Of a stretch of DNA of 64,000 nucleotides, positions 52,449 through 63,186 are shown one piece after another. A program made the translations under genes and the position numbers. This DNA comes from Azolla caroliniana (Eukaryota > Polypodiophyta): NCBI GenBank assembly GCA_043228905.1, contig JBHGNT010000011.1, positions 3,534,001 through 3,598,000 on the forward strand, read 5' to 3'. Positions within the stretch are counted from its first letter, which is position 1, and the number at the start of each line of letters is the position of its first letter. Under the pieces are notes generated by a model, which worked only from the letters and a program-made list of their open reading frames with translations, was not told the origin of the DNA and did not search any database.

Positions 52449-52890
52449 TGAAGCGTAAGTGTATGCGGAAACGTATGAGGATCTGTCTCAATTCGTACTC
52501 AGAAAACAACACAGAAAGAGAAGCAAAGATATACACAGATTGAGACTTTAATGGAAGCTCTATTATGTTCTTTGTCTCACTCTCTCAAAGACTCGATATC
52601 CGATATATGGTCAAGATGATTATTCTTTACAACGTGAGGTTATTGCTTATATACTAAGCCCTAACTATGTGGACAAGTTCACACTAGGATACAAAGTGGA
52701 GGGAGTTGGCTTTTTATGCCAACAATCGTTACACTTCAAGATCTATTCTATTGTCTTGGCGCGCTAATGATTACATTACCCTAGTTACTCTTAACTTTGG
52801 TTTACCTCCCCTAACCCTGGTTGTAGTTATTCGAGTTAGGTTAGGGTTTTAACCTCTGTTTTACCACATGATTCGACAACTCCACCTTTT
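52449..52890 (-). repeat. RLC-5 5' LTR (right end uncertain)
   Basis: Begins TGAAGCGTAAG next to the primer-site complement (GCTCTGATACCA at 52435-52446) and matches the left LTR fragment over its first ~208 bp. The rest has no second copy in the window, so the far end (taken at ...GATTCGACA, 52889) is a guess. The expected target duplication ATCAT (33317-33321) is not found there. Confidence 0.55.
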
Positions 52891-53171
52891 GAAAAGGTTG
52901 TCCGTGGTGGTTGATGGCACTCTGATCCGTCGTCGTGGGGGCTGTATATCCTGACATTTTTGATCCATTGTTGCAAGCAACGTCTGGTTGGTTGTGTTCG
53001 ATGGCATCTCTAATCTATTGTTCGTGGGGGTTGTGTCTAAGGCCATTTTTGATCTGCCATTGTAGGCCACATCCTAGTGAGTCCATTGTTCTTGAGTGAT
53101 TGATGATGACCTCTGCTGCGGTGCCATAGTGCCTATGGGATGCTCAACGTACGACTTCATCTGCATTATGT
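52891..53171. other. Unassigned sequence between RLC-5 and an RT fragment
   Basis: Contains a diverged internal repeat (CCATTGTTGCAAG / CTATTGTTCGTGG / CCATTGTAGG with GTTGATGGCACT / GTTCGATGGCATC). It may be more of an LTR or gag of an old element, but I cannot assign it. Confidence 0.3.
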
Positions 53172-53493
53172 GTGCGTAAGTTGTATATCCATTTTCATAT
53201 CAACGAAGAGAATAGGTTTGAGAATTTGGAGCTAATTAAGCTAGATGTAGAAACGAAATTCCTCCACGGTGACCTAGAGGAGGAAATTGATATGGAGTGG
53301 ACGAAAGGCTTTGTGATGTCTGTCCAAGAACATCTAGTCTGCCGACTCAAGAAGAGTCTATATGGCCTGAAGCAGGCACCCAAACAGTGGTACAAGAAGT
53401 TTAACGATTTTATCCACAATTGGTCAACTTCTCAAGGAGCGATGAGGACCACTGCCTCTTCACCAAAACTGTGGTTAATGTTTGCCATGAAGG
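53172..53493 (+). pseudogene. Copia RT fragment
   Basis: LELIKLDVETKFLHGDLEEEIDMEWTKGF and [28 protein letters not shown] are standard copia RT. There is no LTR, primer site or other domain attached. RLC-9 begins at its right end, so it is part of an older plus-strand copia element used as a target. Confidence 0.85.
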
Positions 53494-54112
53494 TGTTAGC
53501 AATATGTCCCTCCTATGGGAGCAACCGACTGATTGGGCCGAGTGCCGACAGTTGAAGATGTGGAGAGTCAACTGTAGGAGTTGACAGTAGGAGAGTCCAA
53601 GTCGAAGACACGACTGACTAGTCGGGCCAACTAGATGGTCGAAGATAAGGCTGACTAGTTGGGCCGACTAGATAGTCAACATTGGAGTCGACTAGTTGAA
53701 CAATCGGCTGATTAACTATTATTGTTATAATAGGAATGACAGTGGCAGTGGCTACATTTGTAAATAACCCATATAGTGTATAAGTATAAATACCCTTATG
53801 GCAAACAAAGAGTTGAATATAGAATAGAATAGTCGTGAGCATTTGTTGAAGTGTGTGTGATAGAGAGCGAGAGGGAACGACGCCATAACTGTGTGAGCTT
53901 AGACGTCAAGAGCCTTGTGAGGCTGTTACACTCTTCCGAGAGAGAGTGTTGTAATCTCATCGTCTTGTATATCCACTATATAGTGAAGATTTGTTCTCCA
54001 GTGGTTTTTTTCCTTGTTTAGGGTTTCCACGTAAAAGTGTGTACTCTGTGTATTTCGTTGTTTTTCTTTGTTTTGGGTCTTTCTCACGAATAGACAGGAG
54101 TGCATCTCTACA
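53494..54112 (+). repeat. RLC-9 5' LTR
   Basis: About 619 bp, TGTTAGCAATATGTCC...CATCTCTACA, clearly related to the RLC-6 LTR (AATATGTCCCTCC, GGCTACATTTGTAAATAACCCATATAGTG). Confidence 0.88.
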
Positions 54113-54137
54113 AACTGGTATCAGAGCTAGGTTGAAG

Positions 54138-54722
54138 ATGGAAGGAGGTGTGAGCGGCTTCCCAGGCATGATAGTTCTTAACTCTCAGAACTATGTGGAC
54201 TGGAAGATAAAGATGGAGGACCTTCTCATAGTCAAAGACGTGTACGAGCCACTCGACAGAGCAAAAATACCCATGGGGGTATTAGAGTCGGAATGGAAAC
54301 TTCTTAACAAAAAGGCTGTGGCCACCATCCGACAGTGCGTCAATGTAAGTGTCCTTCAACATGTGGCGAATGACACAAATGCCTACGAGATGTGGCAGAA
54401 ACTATCAGGCTTATATGAGAGGAAGAACACCCTCAACAAAACATTCGTGATGAGGAGGATCGTAAGGCTGAAATACAGGGACGGGGAAAGCATAGTTGAG
54501 CACGTAAGCACATTCATGGGGTATGTGAATCAACTTGCTGCAACCAAGTTTCCTCTCGAGGATGCAATGCAAGCCATCCTCCTATTGTGTATCTTGCCAG
54601 ACAACTAGGAGAACCTCGTGGTGACTCTTAACACCTCCTTTCAAGAAGAGAACTTGTCTCTACAAGTGGTAAAGGCAAGCATCCTGAACGAGGAGACAAG
54701 AAGGAAGGACAAGAGTGTCTTG
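54138..54722 (+). pseudogene. RLC-9 gag, truncated
   Basis: MEGGVSGFPGMIVLNSQNYVDWKIKMEDLLIVKDVYEPL through EEARRKDK-like RRKDKSVL, closely matching RLC-6 gag. It has one TAG (near 54606, LPDN-stop-ENLVV). It ends where the RLC-10 LTR begins, before the zinc knuckle. Confidence 0.88.
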
Positions 54723-55146
54723 TGTTGGGAAATCAGTCCCTCCGGATGGGATCCGGTTATGAATGAAGAGGACCCGGTGAGAACCGGAAGAGATCCGGAA
54801 ACCGGATCGGATGGACCCAGTGAGAATTGGAAGACAAGACATATTTGTAAATATGTTCTGAGTAAGCCTATTGAGGCTATATTTGTAAATAGCCCTAATT
54901 TCATATAAGTATAAATATGACTTAGGGAAATCACTTAAGTGGTTGTTGTCATATTGTTGTATGTAACTGTTGTATAGAGCGAGTGACAGAGGGAGAGAGT
55001 GAGAGACAGAGCGATACTCTGTTGTAACCGCTGCTTGGCAAAGAAACAGAGCTTGAGGTTGTTGCCTTTGAGTCTCTGATTGTACCCTCTTTCTTCATAG
55101 TGTTGGTTCAGATTCTGTGGGCTCCCGTGGTTTTCCCCTATTAGGG
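54723..55146 (+). repeat. RLC-10 5' LTR, first part
   Basis: Starts TGTTGGGAAATCAG and aligns with the solo LTR at 25461 except for its missing 54-bp repeats. It ends in CCCCTATTAGGG, of which TAGGG is the target duplication of RLG-11. Confidence 0.88.
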
Positions 55147-55594
55147 TGTCAGAACCAAGAGAGAAGGTAAAGTGATAGAAGAAAGATATAAAGAGATCAA
55201 AAGAAGAGGAATGAAATGATAAGAGAAGAATGAGTGTATTAAAGTAGAATAAGAATGGATACAAGATAGGCGATGAGAGCTTAAGACTGGTGTTGATTCA
55301 AATTGGTTTTGAGAAGAATTGTATGTCCATATTTATAGGTTCCTATAGAATAACCTGGTGATTTCTATAATGTTCTAGAATGTTCTAGACCTAGAATATT
55401 CTAAGATGTTCAAGGATATTCTAGAATGTTCTAGGATGTTCTAGAACATTTACAATATCAGTCTATTACAAGAAGTAGCTTTTATTATTTCATATAATTA
55501 TATGTTATCTTAATGGTTAGATTCTTGATTATGTATTACAAGGTCTTGGGTTCAAGCCCAAGTGAAGCCACATAAGGTTCACGGATTCATGACA
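55147..55594 (-). repeat. RLG-11 3' LTR
   Basis: 448 bp, TGTCAGAACC...ATTCATGACA. TATAAATA (minus) is at 55330-55337. The cluster of TTCTAGAA-type motifs at 55372-55450 forms many short palindromes. An antisense tRNA-like module is at about 55505-55570. Confidence 0.92.
55505..55570 (+). repeat. tRNA-like module in RLG-11 LTR
   Basis: TTAATGGTTAGATTC (A-box-like) is followed by GGGTTCAAGCCC, a B box matching the GGTTCRANYCC consensus, at tRNA-like spacing. The other LTR has the same at about 61672-61735. RLG-7 has the equivalent module, duplicated, at the same end of its LTR. Confidence 0.65.
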
Positions 55595-56223
55595 CTATCC
55601 CTCCTCTTAAAACGATGAGTGGAAGGAGTTGTTAACAATGCAGGGCCAGGTTTGTTGGGATAGTGATGATGGAAGTCGTCAATAAGAGCTTGAGCATTAC
55701 AAACATTATCGACAGGTTCCCATGTGCGATCACTCGGAGTATAGCCTAGCCAATCAACTAGATAATACAACTTATTGCACACAATCTTTGAATCAAGAAT
55801 GGAGGCTATCTCATACTCTACGCCATCAACAAGTTGGAGAGGAGGAGGCGGCGGCACAACACGATTGGGAATCGAGCTGGTGTGGTAAGATTCCAAAAGA
55901 GAGCCGTGAAAGACTGGATGAAGCCACAAACTTGTAGGAAGATCAAGACGGAATGTTGCATCATTAATCCACTTCGTGATGACAAAAGGACCCAAGCATT
56001 TATAATCTAGTTTATCACACGGCCGAGTAGTCTTTATGTGATGGCGTAACAACCATACCCGATCACCAACCTTGAATGGAAACGGAAGACGATGTCGATC
56101 TGCATGGACCTTATGTTGGGCTTGAGCTTTCTGAAGATGTGAAGACAACACAGACTGAAGATGTTGTAGTCGGTGGAGGTGTTGCTCTGCACTAGGGTTT
56201 TCTGAGATCACTGGAATGTCCAA
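55579..56223 (-). pseudogene. RLG-11 integrase C-terminus and chromodomain
   Basis: Contains the LQKAQAQHKVHADRHRLPFPFKVGDRVWLL GPY/F-type module and a chromodomain (VEYEIASILDSK...YYLVDWLGYTPSDRTWEP), close to RLG-7. The frame is open from its junction with the integrase core to a stop just inside the LTR. Confidence 0.88.
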
Positions 56224-57330
56224 GCGACACTATTGAGGATGGTTGCCAGTATAGGCATAGAAAGGTGTGACCTTGGTAGAAGAGTGGATGGTGTTATTGT
56301 ATGCAAACTCTGCAAGATGCAATATATGACTCCAATCATCTTGTTGATAACTGATGAAACATCGAAGATACTGCTCAAGTGTTTGATTTGTGCGCTTTGT
56401 TTGGCCATCAGTTTCGAGATGATATGTTGAAGAGAGTTTGCAAGAGATTCAGAGCCCGTCACATAGGTGCTTCCAAAAGTGAGAGATAAATTGCAGTCCA
56501 CGATCACTAATTATGTCGTTTGGAAGACCATGATGGCGAAATACTTCACACATAATGATATCTACTGTTTCTTGACTACTGATGCTTTTTATGCAGGGTA
56601 GAAAATGTGCCATCTTGGTAAACCGATCCACTATGGTTAAAATAGCATCAAAACCTTGTGAAGGTGGCAGATCTGTAATGAAATCCATAGTAATTGACTG
56701 CCATGGCTTGCTTGGAGTCGGCAATGGTTGTAACAACCCATAAGGATGATGCCTAGGCATTTTAGCTCAACAACATGTGTCACATGTGCGAACATAATCT
56801 TCAACGAATTGTTGTAAATGAGGCCACCAAAATGATCGCTTCACTAGCTCCATGGTCTTGGCAATACCAAAGTGTCCGGCCATACGGGCATCATGACAGT
56901 GCTCCAACACTCGAAGGCGTGGTGATCCATCAGGGACATAAAGTAGATTCTTGTAGAAAATTAAGTTATCTTGCCAGTTGAACCCCTTATAGCATCGAGA
57001 TGTCCTTGGCAATGTGGAGCAAAATGCATGATTTGGACCAAGGTGGGTGAGGACATCCTTAGCAAAATCATTAGAGTTAAGTTGTTGTCGAATAGTATCA
57101 AGAAGACTTGAATCCAATGGCATGGCACAAACCGTGGTTGCTTGTAGCTTTGTTGGACCAAGGAGAACTTGCTTTTGATTGTCGAAAGCTGGATCTCCAG
57201 GGCAAAGTGCCGAATATGAGCGTCGAGATAGAGCATCTGCTTGCCCTTGTTGGTTCCCTAGGCGGAAAATGATCTTGAAATCAAAACGAGTTAAAAATTG
57301 CGCCCACCGAGCTTGTCGCCTATTTAGCAC
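56208..57330 (-). pseudogene. RLG-11 integrase
   Basis: The zinc finger HDARMAGHFGIAKT...CDTCC lies in the frame 56767-57330. The core SITMDFITDLPPSQGF and IISDRGLQFISHFWKHL lie in 56449-56760, and the remainder in 56208-56507. The frames are separated by a stop near 56766 and indels near 56450 and 56230. Confidence 0.85.
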
Positions 57331-57878
57331 TCGAGTCGTTTGAAAATATGTAAGATTTTGTGGTCACTATAAATGATGATTTGATGAGGCGAACCTTCCA
57401 AGACATGTCGCCATTGCGCAAAAGAGTTGACCACAGCTAGTAACTCTTTGTCATGCACCTCGTAGTTGATCTCCGCAACATTAAACTTTCTTGAGTGAAA
57501 CGCGACTGGATGTAAGTGCCCATCTTCACCTGGTTGTGATAGGATGCTCCCCAATGCAAAGTCGGATGCATCTGCCTCAATGATAAAGGGCTTTTCTGGA
57601 TCAACATGAGCTAAGACAGGAGGTGATGTGAATGCCTCTTTCAACTAAGTAAAGACTTTGTCTGCTTCAGGAGTCCAAACAAATGCTTGATTTTTCTTGG
57701 TGAGTTGAGTAAGTGGCAATACCATCTTCGAATAATTCCATATGAATTTGCGATAGAAGTTGGCAAATCCAAGGAAACACTGGACATCGCGAATGGAACT
57801 TGGAGTATGCCATTCCAATATTGTTCGAACTTTCGCTGGATCCATGAAGATACCTTTGGATGAAATGGTGTAACCCAA
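57324..57878 (-). pseudogene. RLG-11 RT connection and RNase H
   Basis: YTISSKGIFMDPAKVRTILEWHTPSSIRDVQCFLGFANFYRKFI and then VDPEKPFIIEADASDFALGSILSQPGEDG, VHDKELLAVV and IIYSDHK. A stop near 57645 divides the two, and a 1-nt change near 57350 shifts the end. Confidence 0.85.
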
Positions 57879-57959
57879 GAACTCAACTTCTTTGCAATCA
57901 AAACTGCACTTCTCTAGTTTGGCATAAAGACCATACTATCTTAAGCGTTGGAGTACCTT

Positions 57960-58625
57960 CCGGACATGTATATCATGCTCCGCTTGTGTTCTAGAGTAAA
58001 TCAATAGATCATCTAAATAGATGATAAGAAAGATATCTAGAAAATATCAAAAAATGTCATTTGCCATATGTTGAAACACGACAGGAGCATTTGTGAGCCC
58101 AAAAGGCATAATTGTATACTCGAAATGGCCATATCGAGTGCGAAATGCAGTCTTCCACTCGTCTCCCAGTCGAATACGGATAAGATTATATGCACCCCTT
58201 AGATCAATCTTGGTAAAATGCTTTGCCCCTCCAATGCGCTCTAAAAGAAAGGAAATTAAAGGTAGAGCATACCTATTTCTTATTGTCACTTTATTTAATC
58301 CCCGATAATCCACAACCAAACGAAGTGAGCCGTCCTTTTTCTTCACGAAAAAGATAGGAGCACTAGCTGGAGACTTTGAATGTCGAATAAATCCACTTGC
58401 AAGATTCTCGTCAATGTATGCTCGAAGAACCTCAAGCTCCGTTGGGGACAGATTGTAGATCGGACCCCATGGTGGCTCTTTTCCTGGCTGTAGATCAATG
58501 GGACAATCGTATGGCCGATGCTTTGGAAGTACACTAACTTTGACTTTGTCGAAGACATCAACATATTCTTGGTATTTTAGGAATGTAGACCTCTGACGTC
58601 CCTTGAGTGTCACTAGAAGGCGCAA
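57960..58625 (-). pseudogene. RLG-11 reverse transcriptase
   Basis: [76 protein letters not shown] and [18 protein letters not shown]. The frame breaks at about 58047, just before the YxDD region, which is degraded ([16 protein letters not shown]-like across frames at about 57985-58040). Confidence 0.85.
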
Positions 58626-59220
58626 CTGATATGGAAAATAAGAATAAATCTTCTTTTGCTCCTTCTTGGCATAATTGTTCTAGGGTGATGGTTGAAATTT
58701 GATGAAGAGGAACAACATGTTTGGTAGAGGGTGAATTGGTAACACTATGTTTTTCAAGGGGAGGATCTTGGGTTCGAACCTTGACTACTATGTTTCCTTT
58801 TGAAGGGCACCTAATTTCTCGTCGTCTCCAATCAATTATTGGGTTATGTAGCTCGAACCATGGCAAACCAAGGACTATTGGATGCTTAGGGCTACGGATT
58901 ATGTTAAAGGAGACCACACATCCTAAATCACCTAAGAGTATGTGTATCGGCTCAGACTCCTCGAATATCTTTCCAGAAGCTATGGGACGTCCATCAATCA
59001 CTACTACGGAAACTGGGCAAGGAAGTTTATGCAAGGCTATTTGATGTTTTCGGGCAAAATCTCTATCCATGAAACAAGAATTGGCTCCGGTATCTAAGAG
59101 AGCTAGGACATGAAGTTGACAACTTGGTGTCCTAACTTGTACTTGGCTTGAGAAAACTCTACTAACATGCTTGGAAGAGATGGAACCCACACTAGGCTGT
59201 ACAGATCTAGGACTGTCCAA
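58558..59220 (-). pseudogene. RLG-11 protease
   Basis: Begins at the same TTG-type position as RLG-7 pol (MDSPRSVQP when read as a start). The active site VLALLDTGANSCFMD is intact, and HPIVLGLPWFELHNP follows. A frame change at about 58565 separates it from RT. Confidence 0.87.
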
Positions 59221-60104
59221 CCAAACGGCTCCGATTTTGGCCAGACTTATTCGTTTGACTCCTCTTCTAATTGGCTTAGGACCTCAAACTTATTGGATAG
59301 AGTTGGATTACTAGAAACACTAGTTGGCACAGTTTCAACAATGCTAGACTCATTTCTATTATCAATAATGCTAGACTCATTTCTATTATCATAGTTAATG
59401 TGATGTACCTGACGTCTCGGTTTGTGTGGACAATGAATGTAAATATGTCCTGGACCTCCACAATATAAGCATAATCGATTTGCTCGACGACATTGTTTCT
59501 CTTCATCTGATAAAGGTCCTCGTCGTCGGGTCATATCAATCTCCATCGGTGTCGGGCTATCCATTGGTGTTGGGCTACGTGCTTGCCGTGGAGTTGGGAC
59601 GGAGCTATATTGTTGCCTTGGAGATTGTGCCATCACTGATGCATAAGTTGGCATAAATCTTGATCTTGTTTGTTGTTGTTGTCGCTCGGACCGACGCTCA
59701 AAAGGCCGATTATCACACCGTATTGCTTGGCTAATAGCTTCTGTAAGGGATTTTGGATCCTCAGGGAAGGTAAGAAGTAAATCTTTTACATCTCCACGGA
59801 GGCCCAAATGAAACTGCTCCATTAGAGCTTGTTTGTCCCAAGGAATATCACTTGCAATGAGACAAAAATTGGCTGCATACGTTGATGCTGGTTGATCCCC
59901 TTGTCACAATGTGCAAATCTTGTTGATTGCCGTTCTTACACTATCTGTGTCTCCGAAGCAAGCCTTAAAATCTTTGATAAATTCTTCAAAGTTGTTGAGT
60001 AGGGGCGAATTTACTTCTAGGAATGGAGCAAACCATGACAATGCCGTGCTAGTCAATAAAGTGCCCACTAACCCGACTCGAGATGAATCCGTCGGATAAC
60101 GCGT

Positions 60105-60595
60105 TGTCGCGTTGTTACGCGCGTGCATGTAGAAAGGCGGGACCACAAGGGTCTTGGACTAGGGAGTGACGGAGCATAGGAAGCCACACTTCACCCTTTT
60201 CGGGGCACCCCAGGAGCACACCGGAAGCAACCGAAGGGAGAGAGAGAGAGTGAGCAGGCATGCAACATTGATTCTCACACAAACATGTACATAAGCAAGA
60301 AGGAAACACTAAGACACACACATGCACACCAAAAAGACCCGAATATGCACAACCACATGTATATATATTTACAAGAAAATGAGATTCAACACCGACTTCA
60401 AGCCGGACCTAGGTCGCATGAGATACAACCGTTGTCTACTGCCAAGCCGCCGGTCGGGGAGCTCTCGGGCTTGTCGCGCCGAGCGGGGTCTTGCACAGAG
60501 TACAGGACAGAAAACTGGAACGCTAGATGCCAAGGCCCGACGCACAGAAGGACCAAGAAGAAGAAGCAGAGGGGAGCAAGAAGAAGAAACCCTAA

Positions 60596-60667
<72 letters not shown>

Positions 60668-60920
60668 TCTCTCCGTCTAACGGTATACCCTACTAATACA
60701 AAAATGGGCAACCCTTCTACACGGGACCATCCCTTCCTTTTATAGAACAAGGAGAGGGATGCATTACAATGTGGGATAAATCCCGATTCACATGGGATTC
60801 TTCGTCCCAACTTAACTCCTATTATTCACACAATTACACAAGTGTGAGTGCACATGGTGCACCCCGCCGATGTAGCCAATATTTCCCGGTTTCTGCCTCT
60901 GGACGAAATTCTTCACGACA
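60105..60920 (-). mobile_element. Solo LTR-like insertion in RLG-11 gag
   Basis: 816 bp beginning TGTCGCG and ending CGACA on the plus strand, a short inverted terminus, flanked by GCGT at 60101-60104 and 60921-60924. Gag of RLG-11 is continuous once it is removed. On the minus strand it has CTATAAAAGG near 60740 followed by a CT microsatellite (60600-60662 on the plus strand as GA), as expected for an LTR promoter. The family is not represented elsewhere in the window. A 4-bp target duplication is unusual for plant LTR elements (normally 5). Confidence 0.75.
60600..60662. repeat. (GA)n microsatellite
   Basis: About 31 GA units. Arg-Glu repeat frames across it are artefacts. Confidence 0.95.
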
Positions 60921-61295
60921 GCGTGGGATGCATCTGAATTACCAAGCGCACTTGATTTATAAAACCCCGAAAATGTGCTCTCGACCCATCGAATTTAGCT
61001 GGGAGGCTGATTTTGGGCTACTTAAGAACTCCTTGACTGTCGACTTTTAGTTGTTGTAAAGCTACTATTGCCGACTCTAGTTGTTGAACCCTTCGTGTAA
61101 ACTCGTCGTGTATTTGTTGCTTCTCTACTGAAACCTTCTGTAGGTCTTCAAGCAATCGTTGATTCTCCAGCTCTAGTGATGCAAACTTGCTTTTGAGATT
61201 CTCCATTTCTGCAACAAGGGTGAAGTATTCTTGTGGGTTGCCAGCAGCCATGGGTACTTACTAGTGTTTGTGGAAGAGGCTAGACGAAAAGAAGG

Positions 61296-61310
61296 AAATT
61301 CGAATCAAAC
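61296..61310 (-). other. RLG-11 primer-binding site, predicted self-priming
   Basis: Minus-strand GTTTGATTCGAATTT follows the 5' LTR. It pairs with AATTTGAATCAA of its own LTR (61457-61468 on the plus strand as the complement). There are 12 pairs including one G-U, at about the same distance from the TATA box as in RLG-7. The core differs from RLG-7 in both partners. Confidence 0.65.
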
Positions 61311-61757
61311 TGTCAGAACCAAGAGAGAAGGTAAAGTGATAGAAGAAAGATATAAAGAGATCACAAGAAGAAGAATGAAATGATAAGAGAAGAATGAATG
61401 TATTAAAGTAGAATAAGAATGGATACAAGATAGGCGATGAGAGCTTAAGACTGGTGTTGATTCAAATTGGTTTTGAGAAGAATTGTATGTCCATATTTAT
61501 AGGTTCCTATAGAATAACTTAGTGATTTCTATAATGTTCTAGAATGTTCTAGACCTAGAATATTCTAAGATGTTCTAGGATATTCTAGAATGTTCTAGGA
61601 TGTTCTAGAACATTACAATATCAGTCTATTACAAGAAGTAGCTTTTATTATTTCATATAATTATATGTTATCTTAATGGTTAGGTTCTTGATTATGTATT
61701 ACAAGGTCTTGGGTTCAAGCCCAAGTGAAGCCACATAATGTTCACGGATTCATGACA
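61311..61757 (-). repeat. RLG-11 5' LTR
   Basis: 447 bp copy of 55147-55594 with about 8 substitutions and one indel. TATAAATA (minus) is at about 61494-61501. Confidence 0.92.
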
Positions 61758-61762
61758 TAGGG

Positions 61763-61907
61763 TTTTTCACGTAAACTTCTTGTGTACTCTTTATCGTTGT
61801 GTTTGTACATGCGTTCACTCTCTATTTCCCATTTTTGTGTTTGATCCTTAAACGAAGGGATTCAAGAATCGGTTGTGGCCGAGCAATATTCCGCACTATT
61901 CTCGTCA
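61763..61907 (+). repeat. RLC-10 5' LTR, second part
   Basis: Resumes after the TAGGG duplication with TTTTTCACGTAAAC and ends CTCGTCA. It matches the end of the solo LTR (26180-26318). Confidence 0.85.
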
Positions 61908-61936
61908 ATTTGGTATTAGAGCGAACAACAGAATAA

Positions 61937-62886
61937 ATGGAAGAATCATTCGGCGGCATGTTCAAGCTCACCGGCTCCAACTACTCAGTGTGGAAGTCGA
62001 AGATGAGGGACCTGTTGGTGGTTAAAGATCTTTGGTTGCCGGTTCAGTTCGGGACAAGAGACCGGATAAGATCGACGCCACAGTGTGGGAGGTGATGCAC
62101 ATGAAGACAAAGGTGTACATTCGGTGCTTCATTGACATGAGCCTGTACAACAACTTCAATGAAGAGAGCAAGGCTCATGAACTCCGGGAGAAGATTAGGA
62201 TAATGTTCTAGAACAAGAATGATGTGAATCGGGTTTCGGTATTCCGGAAGCTAGTAAGGCTCCGGTACCAAGACGACTCCAGTATGGCGGAACACATGAA
62301 TGCCTTCCAGGGACTGATACACCACACAACCTCGTTGGAAGTACCTCTCGCTGATGAGGTACTCACATTGCTTCTACTCGGTTCTCTCCCAGATAGCAGG
62401 GAGACGTTAGTTTTCACATTGGGCAACGCCGGGCCGGAAGGAAAGCAGTTGTCCCTAGCAAGGGTAAAATCAAGCTTGCTAGATGAAGAAGCTCATCGGA
62501 AGGACCGGGAGTCCGGAACCAATCTGAAGGCCTTGGTCACCAAAAATGACCACAACCGGGGAAGAGGCCGGTATTGGAGTCCCCAAAACTGGGACAAGTC
62601 GGGGACGAGGTCGAAGTCAAGGGGGAGCCCTACGTGCTTCTACTATGGAAAATCGGGGCACTTCCATGAGAACTATCGGCATTTCCGGAAAGAGAAAGGA
62701 ACCGACAATGTCGATTCGAAGATGGGTTCAGACCGGAAAGGGTCGGATTGGAAGGGAATGGCGGCGATCGCGACAAGTGAAGAAGAACTGATGCTCATCA
62801 CCGAGGAGAATGAGTTAAACCTTGTCGGCGACGAGACAATGTGGGTTGTTGATTCCAGAGTGTCATTCCACCTGACACCGGATTAG
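61937..62886 (+). pseudogene. RLC-10 gag and protease
   Basis: MEESFGGMFKLTGSNYSVWKSKMRDLLVVKDLW opens gag. A frameshift near 62050 and a TAG near 62211 interrupt it, and the frame 62224-62886 continues (NRVSVFRKLVRLRYQDDSSMAEHMNAFQGL). The zinc knuckle is CFYYGKSGHFHENY, with the second and last Cys both changed to Tyr. The protease site reads VVDSRVSFHLTP, so the DSG triplet is DSR and inactive. Confidence 0.87.
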
Positions 62887-63186
62887 AAATGCTTCTCATC
62901 CTAGAAATGCTTCTCATCCTACACAGCCGGTGATCATGGTTGTGTCCGGATGGGGAATGAAGGTACATGCCGAATTGTCGGCATAGGAGATGTGCCGTTG
63001 ACGACATCAACCGAATGCAAGTTGCTGCTAAAGGATGTCCGACACGTTCCGTAGGTTCAACTAAACTTGATATCAGTTGGTTAGCTAGATGATGAAGGCT
63101 ACACGGGTAACATCCGGAACAGAGTTATGAAGTTCTGCAAAGGGAGCCTAATAGTGGCTTGAGCCTGGAAGGTCAACACACTGTAC

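Larger units (their letters stand above)
33322..52890 (-). mobile_element. RLC-5: decayed Ty1/copia retrotransposon, interrupted twice
   Basis: Minus-strand copia element. A 3' LTR fragment lies at 33322-33529. The body is at 44673-45259 and 49075-52440. The primer-site complement ends at about 52446 and the 5' LTR starts at 52449. Its right end near 52890 is uncertain because no matching target duplication was found. RLC-6 starts inside the left LTR, and a deletion fused the far end of RLC-6 to RLC-5 RNase H, removing the rest of RNase H, the polypurine tract and most of the 3' LTR. RLG-8 interrupts the RT. All reading frames are broken. Confidence 0.8.
53494..54722 (+). mobile_element. RLC-9: 5' part of a Ty1/copia element of the RLC-6 family
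   Basis: The 5' LTR is 53494-54112, the primer site TGGTATCAGAGC at 54116-54127, and gag starts at 54138. Only LTR and partial gag are in the window, because RLC-10 interrupts the gag at 54723 and no continuation appears before 64000. The 5 bp before the LTR are GAAGG. The partner copy is not visible. Confidence 0.85.
59247..61251 (-). pseudogene. RLG-11 gag (interrupted)
   Basis: ATG at 61251 opens a coiled-coil N-terminus (MAAGNPQEYFTLVAEMENLKSKFASLELENQRLLEDL). A stop near 61018 and then PKISLPAKFDGSRAHFRGFINQVRLVIQMHP lead to the insertion 60105-60920. RYPTDSSRVGLVGTLL..ALSWFAPFLE follows on the other side. The rest (59247-59822) has a CCHC knuckle CLYCGGPGHIYIHC. It matches RLG-7 gag throughout. 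Confidence 0.87.
55147..61757 (-). mobile_element. RLG-11: Ty3/gypsy chromovirus, relative of RLG-7
   Basis: Minus-strand element with LTRs at 55147-55594 and 61311-61757 and a perfect target duplication TAGGG at 55142-55146 and 61758-61762. Gene order is gag (split by the LTR-like insert 60105-60920), protease, RT, RNase H, integrase, chromodomain. Several stops and frameshifts are present. The polypurine tract is AAGAGGAGGGATAG at 55595-55608 on the minus strand. The primer region is GTTTGATTCGAATTT rather than a tRNA-type site. The LTRs differ by about 8 substitutions over 447 bp. Confidence 0.92.

Noticed and set aside
52449-53171. Exact right border of RLC-5
   Set aside because: No copy of the expected ATCAT duplication and no second full LTR to compare, so any precise end would be invented.
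60285-60696. Plus-strand frames ending in Arg-Glu repeats
   Set aside because: They cross the (GA)n tract of an LTR-like insert and have no recognisable domain.
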